DNA of 64,000 bases from NCBI GenBank assembly GCA_964550025.1, contig CAZJYI010000002.1, positions 1 through 64,000 of the forward strand, written 5' to 3'. The notes beneath the pieces were generated by a model. It was given only the letters and a program-made list of their open reading frames with translations. It was not told where the DNA came from and ran no database searches. This DNA comes from CAZJYI01 sp964550025. GTDB taxonomy: Bacteria; Verrucomicrobiota; Kiritimatiellia; UBA8416; CAYOBW01. The stretch's first letter is position 1. Every line of letters begins with the position of its first letter. The position numbers and the translations under genes were made by a program. Positions 16,887 through 25,400 of the stretch are shown here, in pieces.

Positions 16887-17414
16887 TCACTCAGAACACA
16901 CGGATTGTGTAGATGCTGCTCCACGGCCGTAGCCAGAGCCAAGTGTCTTGCCGGAATCTGCCGGGTACCGCATCACGACGGCGTTCTCTTTCTTGTATTC
17001 TGTTCTCTCGATTACTTCCCAACCCCTCTTGGCATAGAAGCGTTCCTCATTCGGCGTCCAGAGGTATAGGAGAGGAAAGCCCTGCTCCTTCGCCGCCCGG
17101 ACAACACGAGACACGAGAGCCGTCCCTACGCCGCGCCGCCTATAGGATGGTGCCACGAAGACACTGGACAGCCATGGCTTGAGGTGAGAACGCGAATGCA
17201 TGTCGCACTCAACCAGGCTCGCGGAGCCGATAGGCGTGTCGCCGTCCAAGGCGATGAAGGCCATAGGCATGGTCCCACGGTTTGCCTTCATGCGAACACG
17301 CTCCATCTGCTCCGCAAGCGAGCGGCCAGGCGCCAGGTAGCCCCATTCGTCATGAAACCACTTCGCAAGAGTTGGGATGTGTTCCGTGTAGTCTGCGAGG
17401 TATTCGATTCTCAT
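16887..17414 (-). CDS. GNAT-family N-acetyltransferase
   Basis: 175 residues from ATG at 17414. It has the GNAT acetyl-CoA site VFVAPSYRRRGVGTALV (motif A, R/Q-x-x-G-x-G/A) at about residues 91-107, preceded by a strand with an internal acidic loop (IALDGDTPIGSASLVE) and followed by LLYLWTPNEERFYAKRGWEV. The acceptor is unknown. The fold ends near VVMRYPADS; the last 21 residues are Gly/Ser-rich and may be an addition. It stands alone between remnants. Confidence 0.85.
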   Translation of the reverse strand: MRIEYLADYTEHIPTLAKWFHDEWGYLAPGRSLAEQMERVRMKANRGTMPMAFIALDGDTPIGSASLVECDMHSRSHLKPWLSSVFVAPSYRRRGVGTALVSRVVRAAKEQGFPLLYLWTPNEERFYAKRGWEVIERTEYKKENAVVMRYPADSGKTLGSGYGRGAASTQSVCSE

Positions 17415-17468
17415 GTCGCCATGGCAAGTCTGCTTTGTCCAACCGCCCGTTACTTCCGTACGGTTCGT

Positions 17469-17576
17469 TCATGGTCGCTGAATACCAGCGTCGTCCAACA
17501 GCCTCTGGACGGCATCGTTGGCGAGAGCCGGAAGGGTCCCAATGGCCGCGGTGAGCAGGATTGTGGCGGCGCACAT
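17469..17576 (-). pseudogene. Signal-peptide stump of a lost secreted protein
   Basis: ATG at 17576 has a good GGAG site eight bases upstream and encodes 35 residues: a complete Sec signal peptide (MCAATILLTAAIGTLPALAN) and then DAVQRLLDDAGIQRP, followed by TGA at 17469-17471. DAVQ.LLDDAGIQ closely resembles the start of large periplasmic proteins of PVC bacteria that begin with an SAM- or PQQ-type domain. The expected remainder is missing, so this is most likely a truncated gene whose start survives. Confidence 0.45.
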
Positions 17577-17851
17577 AGTCTCAGCTCCGTTTCTCTCCGG
17601 AAGGGCAGTGATAGTAGATTGTGGCGTTCTTTTCAATAGCGGTGATGGGAGATGACAGCCCGTCTTTTCACGTTCTTCCCCGGTATTCGGACGCATGTCG
17701 GGCTTCCGCGCAGTGTAGTCGTTGTCAGCGGACCCGACATGTGCGCCCCCCTGTTCTTGCTCCGTCTTCGCTGTGCTGGTATATGATGCCGGACGGGGGC
17801 CTCGCATCGGCGACCGAGAATGGGGAGACGTAACACAGACCGATCCAGTGT
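17577..17851. other. Divergent intergenic region with an inverted repeat
   Basis: No supported gene. CATGTCGGG at 17694-17702 pairs with CCCGACATG at 17733-17741 across 30 bases, extendable by one wobble pair (17693/17742) and one G-C pair (17692/17743). It may be an operator or terminator between the stump and the large plus-strand gene. Confidence 0.35.
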
Positions 17852-20845
17852 ATGAAGACGGCGTATTGCATAGCCCTGCTCTGTAGTGTTCTCACCCGCC
17901 CGGTGACCGCTGAGTCGGCGGAGTGCCCCGTCACGTTCCGGGCGCGGGTCACAGAGATCGAGCCGGAGCAGGCGGCCCGTATCCACTGGCGGTGGGGAGG
18001 CGAGGGGCTGGGCGGTAGGCCGGTGCGCGGCGAGTTGACGCGTTTCCTGCCCACGGTACCGGACGCTGCGAACAGCGCCGCCGATGAGTTTCAGCTCGGC
18101 GCGCAGGCAGCCGACCGGATCGTCGTCAAGGACAAGACGTACAACTACGAGTACCTGAAAGCCGGCACCTGGTCGCGCCGTTTCCCGCTTGCCGAGCTCA
18201 AGCGGACGAAGGGGCGCCTATTCGTTACGTTCACCCTCGAGGGGCACAGCACGGGCACGGCGATCGAAAGCGCCGAACTGGAGGTCGAGTTCTCGTCGCG
18301 CGGTAAGACCTTCAAGGCCTTCCGCGTACAGGGCTCCGACGGGCCGACCTTTGGCATTGCGATTCCCTTTCACCACTTGGGAAATGACGGCGCACCAACG
18401 GCCGAGTTCATCCGGGAGCTCGGGAGTTTGCGCGACTACGCGATGTGGAAGAGGGACGCACTGATGGAGATGCCGGGTATCGACAAGCCGCCGCCCAGGC
18501 TCTACGGAATCGTCACGGACTGCGCGGGATACAAGCCGGGCGCCGGGTATGGGTGCCGTACGGCGGACCGGGCGACCATGCTGGCGGAGTATGACGTGCT
18601 CCGGCTGATGGGCATCAACGGTATCCGCGGCTGCCCCGCATTCATCCTGGAGATGATTCGCGAAGGGGAAGGGCTGGGGAAAGAGTTCTCACGCATCCAC
18701 CTGACGCGTACCTGCGGCTATCCCATCAACATGGTCCACTACGCGGACGGTCGTGCGCCAACGCGCGAACCGGGGGATGGGTGCCCCTACCACCCCGACA
18801 ACAGCGGGAACATCCCCGGGCGTGTCAAGTCGGCCGTGGACCGGATACTGGAACAGTTTGACGGCTCGCGTGTCCAGGAAGTGTGGGGCCTGACGGTCGA
18901 TGAGATCGGCTCCGTGTTCGACGGTGCCCCCGAACGCAAAGCCCACCAGGGCTGCTGCCCCTATTGCCGGCCGGCCTTCCGCGAGATGATTCGGCAGGAC
19001 GGCAGAGTGCCGGCCGATTTCGGTGCGACCGACTGGGAGGACATCCGTTCGACGTACGGGTACTGGGCCGTCAACTTCTGGGAGACGAAACGACAGCTTG
19101 AAGAGAGTGTCGCACGGGCGAAGGAAGCCCTCGACGCGGAGCTGAAGGCTGAGCTCGACGCGACGGCCACGCTCGAAGACCCGGATCTGGACATCGGGAT
19201 CGGAAAGAAGGAGAACAAGCGAGATCGCCGGAAGGAGTTGAGCGATGCGGAGGGACGCCTCGAAACCCTCCTGTGGAGAAGCAAAGTCGCCTACGTTGAG
19301 CCCGAAGAACAGAAACTCAGACTCTCGAAGGACGGCTGGAACCTGCTGCACTACTACTCGCGCCGATTCAACTGCGAGTCGTCCGCCAAACTCTTTCAGC
19401 CACTCCGGGAGGCCTTCGAGGACGCGAACGATAGGAAGCACCAAGCCATCGTGGGTGGCGAGACGGACACCCCGGCCGCGCGGCAGCCGTGGGTCTACTC
19501 GTACGCACTGCGAGGCAACACCTTTCTGATGGGCGGTCACAGCCTTGGTTTTTTCGACTTCTACCGATACGCGGACAACGCCTTCGTTTATGAGACATCC
19601 AACCGTGACCGCCGCGTCTGGCAGTGGGACAGCTATCTGTGCGACGTGGGCCGCAGCCTGTCGAGATTACGAGGCAAGCGCTTCGGCATCTACGTCAAGC
19701 CCCACCGCGGTGCGCCCGTCCAACGCGCCCTGACGGCGGTGGCACGCGGGGCCCGAATGATCTACTGGTATACGTACGGGCCGGACTGGTCGAAGGGCGA
19801 TACGTGGGGCGGCAAGATTTCCATCCTGCAGAACATCGCGAGAGTTTCACGCCTCGTCGCCCGGGCCGAGGACGTAACCTACAACTCCGATTGGGCCGTT
19901 CCTGCCGAGGTGGCCATCGTGCGGCCCCGCAGTGCAGAGTTCTTTTCCGGTCCCGCATCCTGGGAGAACGGGAAGTGGGTCTACACCGCACTCACGCACG
20001 CGCATATCCCCGTGGACCCGTTGGACGAGGAGTTCCTGCTTTCCGAAGACCTCTCGCGGTACAGGGTCATCCTGCTCTGCGGGGACCATGTGCGAAGGGA
20101 TGTGGCAGAAAAGCTGATGAAGTGGGTAGAGGTCGGCGGCACGCTCTGCACCTATGGCTGGGGTATGGCGGAGGATGAAGGGCGCCGCCGGTTGGACAAC
20201 CTGCTGCCGCTTTTCGGGCTCCATGCACGCAATGAGATGGAGTCCTGGGGCACGGTTCCGCGCTACGGTGCCACCCGTCTCGGGGCTATCCGTCCCGAGC
20301 GCGAGCCCCCGGAGGGCGCGGCGGTGACCGGGAGGGGGATGTTGCGAGGGACGTTCACACCTGCCGTGGGCCGGCAGGTCCTCATCCCCGCCGGCAACGC
20401 GGACGTCATGGCGACCTGCATGGATGGGGCGGCCGTGGTCACCCGCCACCGCTATGGCAAGGGCACGGCTTGGCTCGTCGGTCTGTATGCCGGTCTCGAG
20501 TACGCGTTCGAGACCATGCACGACCGTCCGTTCTGCAACGAGAAACGTACCTTCGTCGTTGCACCCGTGCTCGAAGCCGGTGTCCGCCCCGTGGTCGATG
20601 CGGATGATCCGCTGGTCGAAGGCGTCCTCCTCGAGAACCGCGAGACCGGCAAGCTGGCCGTGGTTCTCATGAACTGGCGGTTCCGTATCGACGAGCCGCT
20701 GACCGTCACCCTTCGCATCACCACCCCGGCAACCCAGGCCCGCGCTCTGGCTCTTGATATGACTCTCGACCTGGCAGAAGGGGAAGACACGCTGCGTGTC
20801 AAACTCCCCAGGCTTGACGAAGGCGAGATCCTGTTGCTTGAGTAG
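17852..20845 (+). CDS. Large secreted glycoside-hydrolase-like protein with GATase-like domain
   Basis: 997 residues from ATG at 17852, with a Sec signal peptide (CIALLCSVLTRPVTAES). An N-terminal beta domain covers about residues 25-190. A TIM-barrel-like middle follows (YGIVTDCAGYKPGAGYGC, LRLMGINGIRGCPAF, EVWGLTVDEIG, GARMIYWYTYGPDW), interrupted by a charged helical insert at about residues 400-480. The C-terminal half has an amidotransferase/beta-galactosidase-trimerisation-like flavodoxin fold (VPAEVAIVRPRS, YRVILLCGDHVRRDVAEKL, GGTLCTYGWGM, YGKGTAWLVGLYAG) and a small beta domain. This layout resembles GH42-type and related uncharacterised hydrolases of PVC bacteria. Glu354 in TVDEIG could be catalytic, but this is a guess. 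It probably acts on an extracellular glycan; no exact CAZy family is assigned. Confidence 0.6.
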   Translation: MKTAYCIALLCSVLTRPVTAESAECPVTFRARVTEIEPEQAARIHWRWGGEGLGGRPVRGELTRFLPTVPDAANSAADEFQLGAQAADRIVVKDKTYNYEYLKAGTWSRRFPLAELKRTKGRLFVTFTLEGHSTGTAIESAELEVEFSSRGKTFKAFRVQGSDGPTFGIAIPFHHLGNDGAPTAEFIRELGSLRDYAMWKRDALMEMPGIDKPPPRLYGIVTDCAGYKPGAGYGCRTADRATMLAEYDVLRLMGINGIRGCPAFILEMIREGEGLGKEFSRIHLTRTCGYPINMVHYADGRAPTREPGDGCPYHPDNSGNIPGRVKSAVDRILEQFDGSRVQEVWGLTVDEIGSVFDGAPERKAHQGCCPYCRPAFREMIRQDGRVPADFGATDWEDIRSTYGYWAVNFWETKRQLEESVARAKEALDAELKAELDATATLEDPDLDIGIGKKENKRDRRKELSDAEGRLETLLWRSKVAYVEPEEQKLRLSKDGWNLLHYYSRRFNCESSAKLFQPLREAFEDANDRKHQAIVGGETDTPAARQPWVYSYALRGNTFLMGGHSLGFFDFYRYADNAFVYETSNRDRRVWQWDSYLCDVGRSLSRLRGKRFGIYVKPHRGAPVQRALTAVARGARMIYWYTYGPDWSKGDTWGGKISILQNIARVSRLVARAEDVTYNSDWAVPAEVAIVRPRSAEFFSGPASWENGKWVYTALTHAHIPVDPLDEEFLLSEDLSRYRVILLCGDHVRRDVAEKLMKWVEVGGTLCTYGWGMAEDEGRRRLDNLLPLFGLHARNEMESWGTVPRYGATRLGAIRPEREPPEGAAVTGRGMLRGTFTPAVGRQVLIPAGNADVMATCMDGAAVVTRHRYGKGTAWLVGLYAGLEYAFETMHDRPFCNEKRTFVVAPVLEAGVRPVVDADDPLVEGVLLENRETGKLAVVLMNWRFRIDEPLTVTLRITTPATQARALALDMTLDLAEGEDTLRVKLPRLDEGEILLLE

Positions 20846-20853
20846 ACTCGTAG

Positions 20854-20872
20854 CGCCGGCTTTCAGCCGGTG
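20854..20872. repeat. Hairpin just after the large hydrolase gene
   Basis: CGCCGGCT (20854-20861) pairs with AGCCGGTG (20865-20872), seven Watson-Crick pairs and one G-T pair, around the triloop TTC. It lies nine bases after the TAG stop. It can act as a transcription terminator stem, though no T-run follows. Similar CCGGCT-TTC-AGCCGG units are often dispersed in genomes, so it may be a REP-like copy. Confidence 0.45.
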
Positions 20873-20990
20873 ACCCGTGGCGCGGGAGTCCGTCGCGCGC
20901 CCGAACATGGATGGAGAGACAAGTCAGAATAGTATGAAGGTTTCGCTACTCCACAGCCGTCTCTAGTGTGATCAAGAAAGGAACTCGAGA

Positions 20991-21779
20991 ATGGAACGAC
21001 AGAACAAGACGATACGGTTGGTCAGTGTCCTGCGCTGTCTTCTGCTAGGCACGTCCCTGGTGCTCTTGTGCGGCTTCGCCGGCTACACAGAGGTCACGCA
21101 TCACAAGGCATCCCCGAAAGGGACTTACAATGTGAAGGTCACGCTACAGGCGGGGCCAAGTGCGCGATACTCGAAATGGCTGATGGATGTTGCCCGGCAG
21201 GACGCCCCGTTCCTCTCGGACTACAAGATCCGCCCTTTCTATGCTCTCTCATGCGTGGAACATGGGAAGGTGCGTTGGTTATCGGACTCTGTTCTGCATC
21301 TCTACAGCTATGGCTCCGGCCAGGGGCGTGTCTTTTCTACAACCGTCAGCAACGCCACCGACAAGGCGATTCCTCTAGCCGAAGTCTGGATCAGGTCTGT
21401 CGATCCGAACGGCTATTCGCATTGTCCCGGCATCTGCTTCTTCTTCGACACTCCTGCCGGTGAAAGACGCAGAATCAACCCGGGACCGTTGGCCTACGCG
21501 GGCGGGGAGTACTTCCTGGTGGGTTGTGAACAGAACCAAGACAAGTTCGCCGTGGCACGCTTCAAGGTTCCGAAGCCCGTCTCAGCACATGCTCCGTACA
21601 TTCCGTTCCGAGCGCATCATGTCAACATCAACCTCACCGATGATGGGCCCGTGATAGAATGTGGCGGGGGATTGGAGTCCATCACGGAGCAGGAAGCCAA
21701 GGCCCTGGTGCACGAGGAGGTTGGCCTTCCTCTCGTCGAGACGCGGCGTCGGGGCGGGAAGGAGGGAGCGGGGAAATAG
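20991..21779 (+). CDS. Hypothetical exported protein
   Basis: 262 residues from ATG at 20991 with AAGGA eight bases upstream. The N-terminus is a signal-anchor (CLLLGTSLVLLCGFAGYTEV). The rest is beta-rich (VFSTTVSNATDKAIPLAEVW, GICFFFDTPAGERRR), suggesting one or two beta-sandwich domains, and ends with a polar tail (RRRGGKEGAGK). No family is recognised. It stands alone downstream of the large hydrolase gene, separated by a hairpin, and is followed by a repeat-rich spacer. Confidence 0.6.
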   Translation: MERQNKTIRLVSVLRCLLLGTSLVLLCGFAGYTEVTHHKASPKGTYNVKVTLQAGPSARYSKWLMDVARQDAPFLSDYKIRPFYALSCVEHGKVRWLSDSVLHLYSYGSGQGRVFSTTVSNATDKAIPLAEVWIRSVDPNGYSHCPGICFFFDTPAGERRRINPGPLAYAGGEYFLVGCEQNQDKFAVARFKVPKPVSAHAPYIPFRAHHVNINLTDDGPVIECGGGLESITEQEAKALVHEEVGLPLVETRRRGGKEGAGK

Positions 21780-22068
21780 GTGTGCTTCTGAAACGAGGAG
21801 TTGAACCGCGAAACAACGCATAGACCACGGAGCAAGAGAGGCTCAGCCGAAAGGGTCTATCGGGAAAGGCCACAGAAGGCACAGCGCAGCGTAGCCGCAA
21901 CCAAACGGGAATATTGGACGGGATTAACAGGATCTACAGGATAACCCTTCCCATCCCGTAGATCCTGTAAATCGTGTCAAGAGAACAAGAAAATGGCGGG
22001 TTGTAGTACAAGAGGCACAAAGCGAAGGGGGGGCTCTGTGGCATTCCGCCCCGATCCGGTTCGTCGCG
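21780..22068. other. Repeat-bearing spacer
   Basis: 289 bases without a supported gene. It contains AACCGCGAAACAACGCATAG-like and ACCACGGAGC-type phrases that resemble widely dispersed intergenic repeats, and the inverted repeat listed at 21922-21978. Confidence 0.4.
21922..21978. repeat. Inverted intergenic repeat (ACAGGATCTAC type)
   Basis: The left arm GATTAACAGGATCTACAGGA (from 21922) is matched in inverse orientation by the right arm at 21953-21978, with GTAGATCCTGTAAATC exact over its core and a few mismatches outside. The arms are separated by about 10 bases. Short inverted elements with an ACAGGAT core are common interspersed repeats in environmental bacterial genomes; whether it recurs elsewhere here cannot be seen. 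Confidence 0.55.
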
Positions 22069-22395
22069 TCACATCTGCTCAGGCTCGGGTCTCGACGGCG
22101 GTACGCTGTGGTCGGCCGGGTATGGTGGGCGCGATTCCCTCACGCGGTGGACGACCTTTTCCGGAGGGAGCGGGAAGTCGAACACGCCCGCCAGCTCAAT
22201 CTTCAGTTCGGGGAAGGTGGGGCTCGTCAGGATCTGCGTCTCATCGAAGCCCGAATGGAAGCGAAAAGCGTTGCCGTCGTTGACATAGATCTCGAGTGAC
22301 GGCGGGTAGGGGGTGACGATCCAGTACTCCTTGACCCCGTGCTTCGCGTAGAGCGGCATCTTGCGAATGCGGTCGTGATGTGCCGCATCAGCCAT
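22069..22395 (-). pseudogene. 5'-truncated Uma2-family (DUF820) endonuclease gene
   Basis: 108 residues from ATG at 22395 with AAGGAG upstream. RKMPLYAKHGVKEYWIVTPY followed by SLEIYVNDG is the C-terminal half of the Uma2/DUF820 PD-(D/E)XK fold, normally about 190 residues; the part with the first catalytic acidic residues and the PD motif is missing. The frame ends in a Pro-rich tail. It may be a remnant that still carries initiation signals, or a trimmed gene of unknown use. Uma2 genes are usually many-copy families of uncertain function. Confidence 0.7.
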
Positions 22396-22467
22396 GTCGC
22401 GCTCCTTGGCGTCAATTGTAGGATAGGTGTGAATGGCGGGGGCGCAAGGGGATTGTATCCGGTTGGG

Positions 22468-25400
22468 CTAGTTGCTCTTGCCGCTCACACGTTCTCTGAC
22501 ACCATCCAGATCGACGATTCCCCGGAGGATGTTCGCCTTGAGGGCACGGGCCCGGTCATAGGCTTCCTTCTTCGCCGGGGAGGCCGGCTTGACCATGCCG
22601 AGGTCGATGGCGGGAGCGAGCTCGGGCAGGAAGCGCCTCTCTTTCTCGATGTGTTCCCGGATCACCGGCCCGGCTGCTTCCCCCGCGTGCTCGAGCAGGG
22701 CAAGTATGATCCTGTTCTGTCGAGGCCAGGCGCGTCGTGTGTATACCTCGCACAGACGGGGAAGTTGCTCGACCGCGGGCGTTCCTGTCGCGATGCATTC
22801 AAGGAGCAGCACAATGTCCTCCAACTCCGCACGGTACCGGGGCAGATCCTTGCGCTCGAAAGCGATGCGTGCCAGCGGTCCGCCGCGGAGGCGGGCGCGC
22901 TGCTGATCCCAGTATGCTTGCTCCTCGTCGAGCCGCTTCAACGCTGCCGCGAGACCGGAGCGGTCTTCTTCGAGAAAAGCGCGCAGCCCGGGCAGGGCGT
23001 CTCTGCTCCAACGGATGAATGTATCGCGGATCAGCGCGTGCTGCGTGGCATCGAACGGCCGCAGGTAGGAGGTTTCGTTCCTCATGAACGGATACTGCTT
23101 GCCCCAAGGCCGCTTGACGTAGAACCGGCACAGCGTCTTCACGTCCACGACTTTGGGGTGCATGGCGCCGAGCGCCTCAATCAACGCCGCGAGCTCGGCG
23201 AGCTCTTCGTAGCGTTTGGCGTCATCCAGGAGTACGTCGAGCTCCACCTCGCGCTTCTCCTTCTGTCGCCGATGTTGTCCCGGCTCCTCGATTTCCCGGC
23301 GTTTGGCGGCGATTTGCCGATCCAGCTCGGCCCTGGGTGAGCCATCGACCGCGGCGGCGGCTTTGCGGAGATGGGGAACGGCACCCATGCCCAACGTGGT
23401 GAAGTAGTCGCGCATCTGCCGTCGTTCCCAAGCGCCCCAGGGGCGGTTGGACAGGTAGATCTCGCAGAGCGACGGGACGGCCTGGTCTGTCGGCTTCTGG
23501 CCGTGCAGGCAGCGGGTGATCTCCGCCGTGACCTGCATTTGGGCAACCCAGTTCTGGAGATTCGAAACCGAGTTCTCCTTCCACCACACCGGCTGCTCCT
23601 CCCGCCCGGCCTGGATGTTCTCGAAGTGCTTGCGTTCGGATCGGCAGAATTCGTCGAGGACAGGCAGGGCCCTGGGACCGAGCTTGATGACGATGCGGTG
23701 CGGGTACTCGACGGTCATGACCGCCCATTTGTTGAACTCCGATTGCCTGCGGGCATCGAAGGCGAGGATGGTGGGCAGGTTGGCAAGGACGAGCGGATCG
23801 TCGCAGTAGGCGAACAGAAGCTCCATGGATTTCTCGCGCGGCGACTGCGAGAAGAAACCGTAGAGCGTTGTGACGGCGGGGTTGTTCAGGGTGTCGATCG
23901 CCGTCTGGACATATGGGCCGCACAGGTCGAGATGTGCCCCGACGGCCCAGTTGATCGGCTTGTATCTGTCCGGCGTCGAGCACCTGGTGCGGTTGCAGGT
24001 CGCGATCAACTCCATGCAGAGCTCGGTGCGCAGTGTGGGGTCCTTGATGCCGTAGCGGACAGCGTGATCGATCCGGGCGTCTTCCAGTTTGGCCATGTCG
24101 CGTAGTACGTCGACAACATCGTCGTTGAGAATCTTGAGTCCGAGCAGCAGCCCCGTGGCGGCGTTGCGCACCATCGGGTGCTTGTCGCGTGTGAGCGGCC
24201 GGGCCAACTCGATCATTTCCCTCAATTCCTCGGGCGCCTCGCTGCGGTACTCATTGCCATCGTGCTCGTACATTTCGGAGAATACCGCCAGGGCGCCGGC
24301 CCGGACGCCGGGGTGCGTATCTTCCAACATTCGCTTGAGCAGGGGGACGACCGCCTCACCGCGCTCGGCCAGTGCGTTAACGGCCCCATCGACCGGGGAA
24401 TGGCTGGGTGAGTTGAAGAAGCGGGCGATCTGTTCCGGCTGCATACTCTCGAAACCGCGCTTGTTCGCCGCGCGGATGTACTGGCCGCTGTGGGCGAAAC
24501 CGTTGTCGATGCCGCGGGCGGCAAGCTCGAGCGACTTGATGACCGCTTTCCTGTCAATCAGAGGCTGTCGCCGTTCACGCCGGGCGTCCTTGAGCTTCCC
24601 GTCGGGCAGGCGTTGGCGCAGTCGTGCCGCGGCGGGCCGCTCTTCACCCATCATCCTGGCCAGCAGATCAAGTTGGACCTGCGCGGTGGCCGGCATGCCG
24701 TCGTCGATGGATTGCTCGATGATTTCGAGCGTGGCGGCGGCATGCGCCTCAAGGCGGTTGTACGCGGCCAGGAGCTTTTCGGCATAGGCTCTGTGTTGTG
24801 GTGAGACGGGTGGCGCGGCAAGATGGGCCGTCAGGAAGCCTGTGAGCTCCTTCCAGCGTTTGTCCTTGTAGAGTTGCGCGGCTTTCTCGAGCCCCTCAGG
24901 CGGGGGCTGCGCAAAGACGCTGTTGCTTCCAAGGACCTGGAGACGGCGTTCTGGCAGATAGAGGAACAGGCCCATCGCCGCGGTCATGTTTGCCTCCTGC
25001 CAGCGTCCGCCACGCATGAAGGTGATGCTGCCGTCACGCGCGCGGCCCATTTCGTAGGTCCAGGCCATGTTGTTCATGAAGGCGTGGAACTCCGGCCTGG
25101 GCGCCAGTGCCGCGCCCACCGGCCCCCACGCACCGCTGAAGATGGCCTCGGCGTGACCACGCTCGCGCCCCATCCACATGTAGCAGACTGTTCGAGCCCA
25201 GCGCTCGGCCATCGCGTCTTCGCCCAGGAGATGGAACGCGATCGCGGCAGCGGAGTTCATGCCGTTGTCCATGCGTCCGCCGCGCGCGCCGGGTTTGCCC
25301 AACCCGTAGGGGAAATTGGTTCCACAGAACTTGCCGAAGAAGCGGATCGCGCGGGGCAGTGTATGGGCAAAGGGTTCGATCTCGCACCGGCGTGCCAGGC

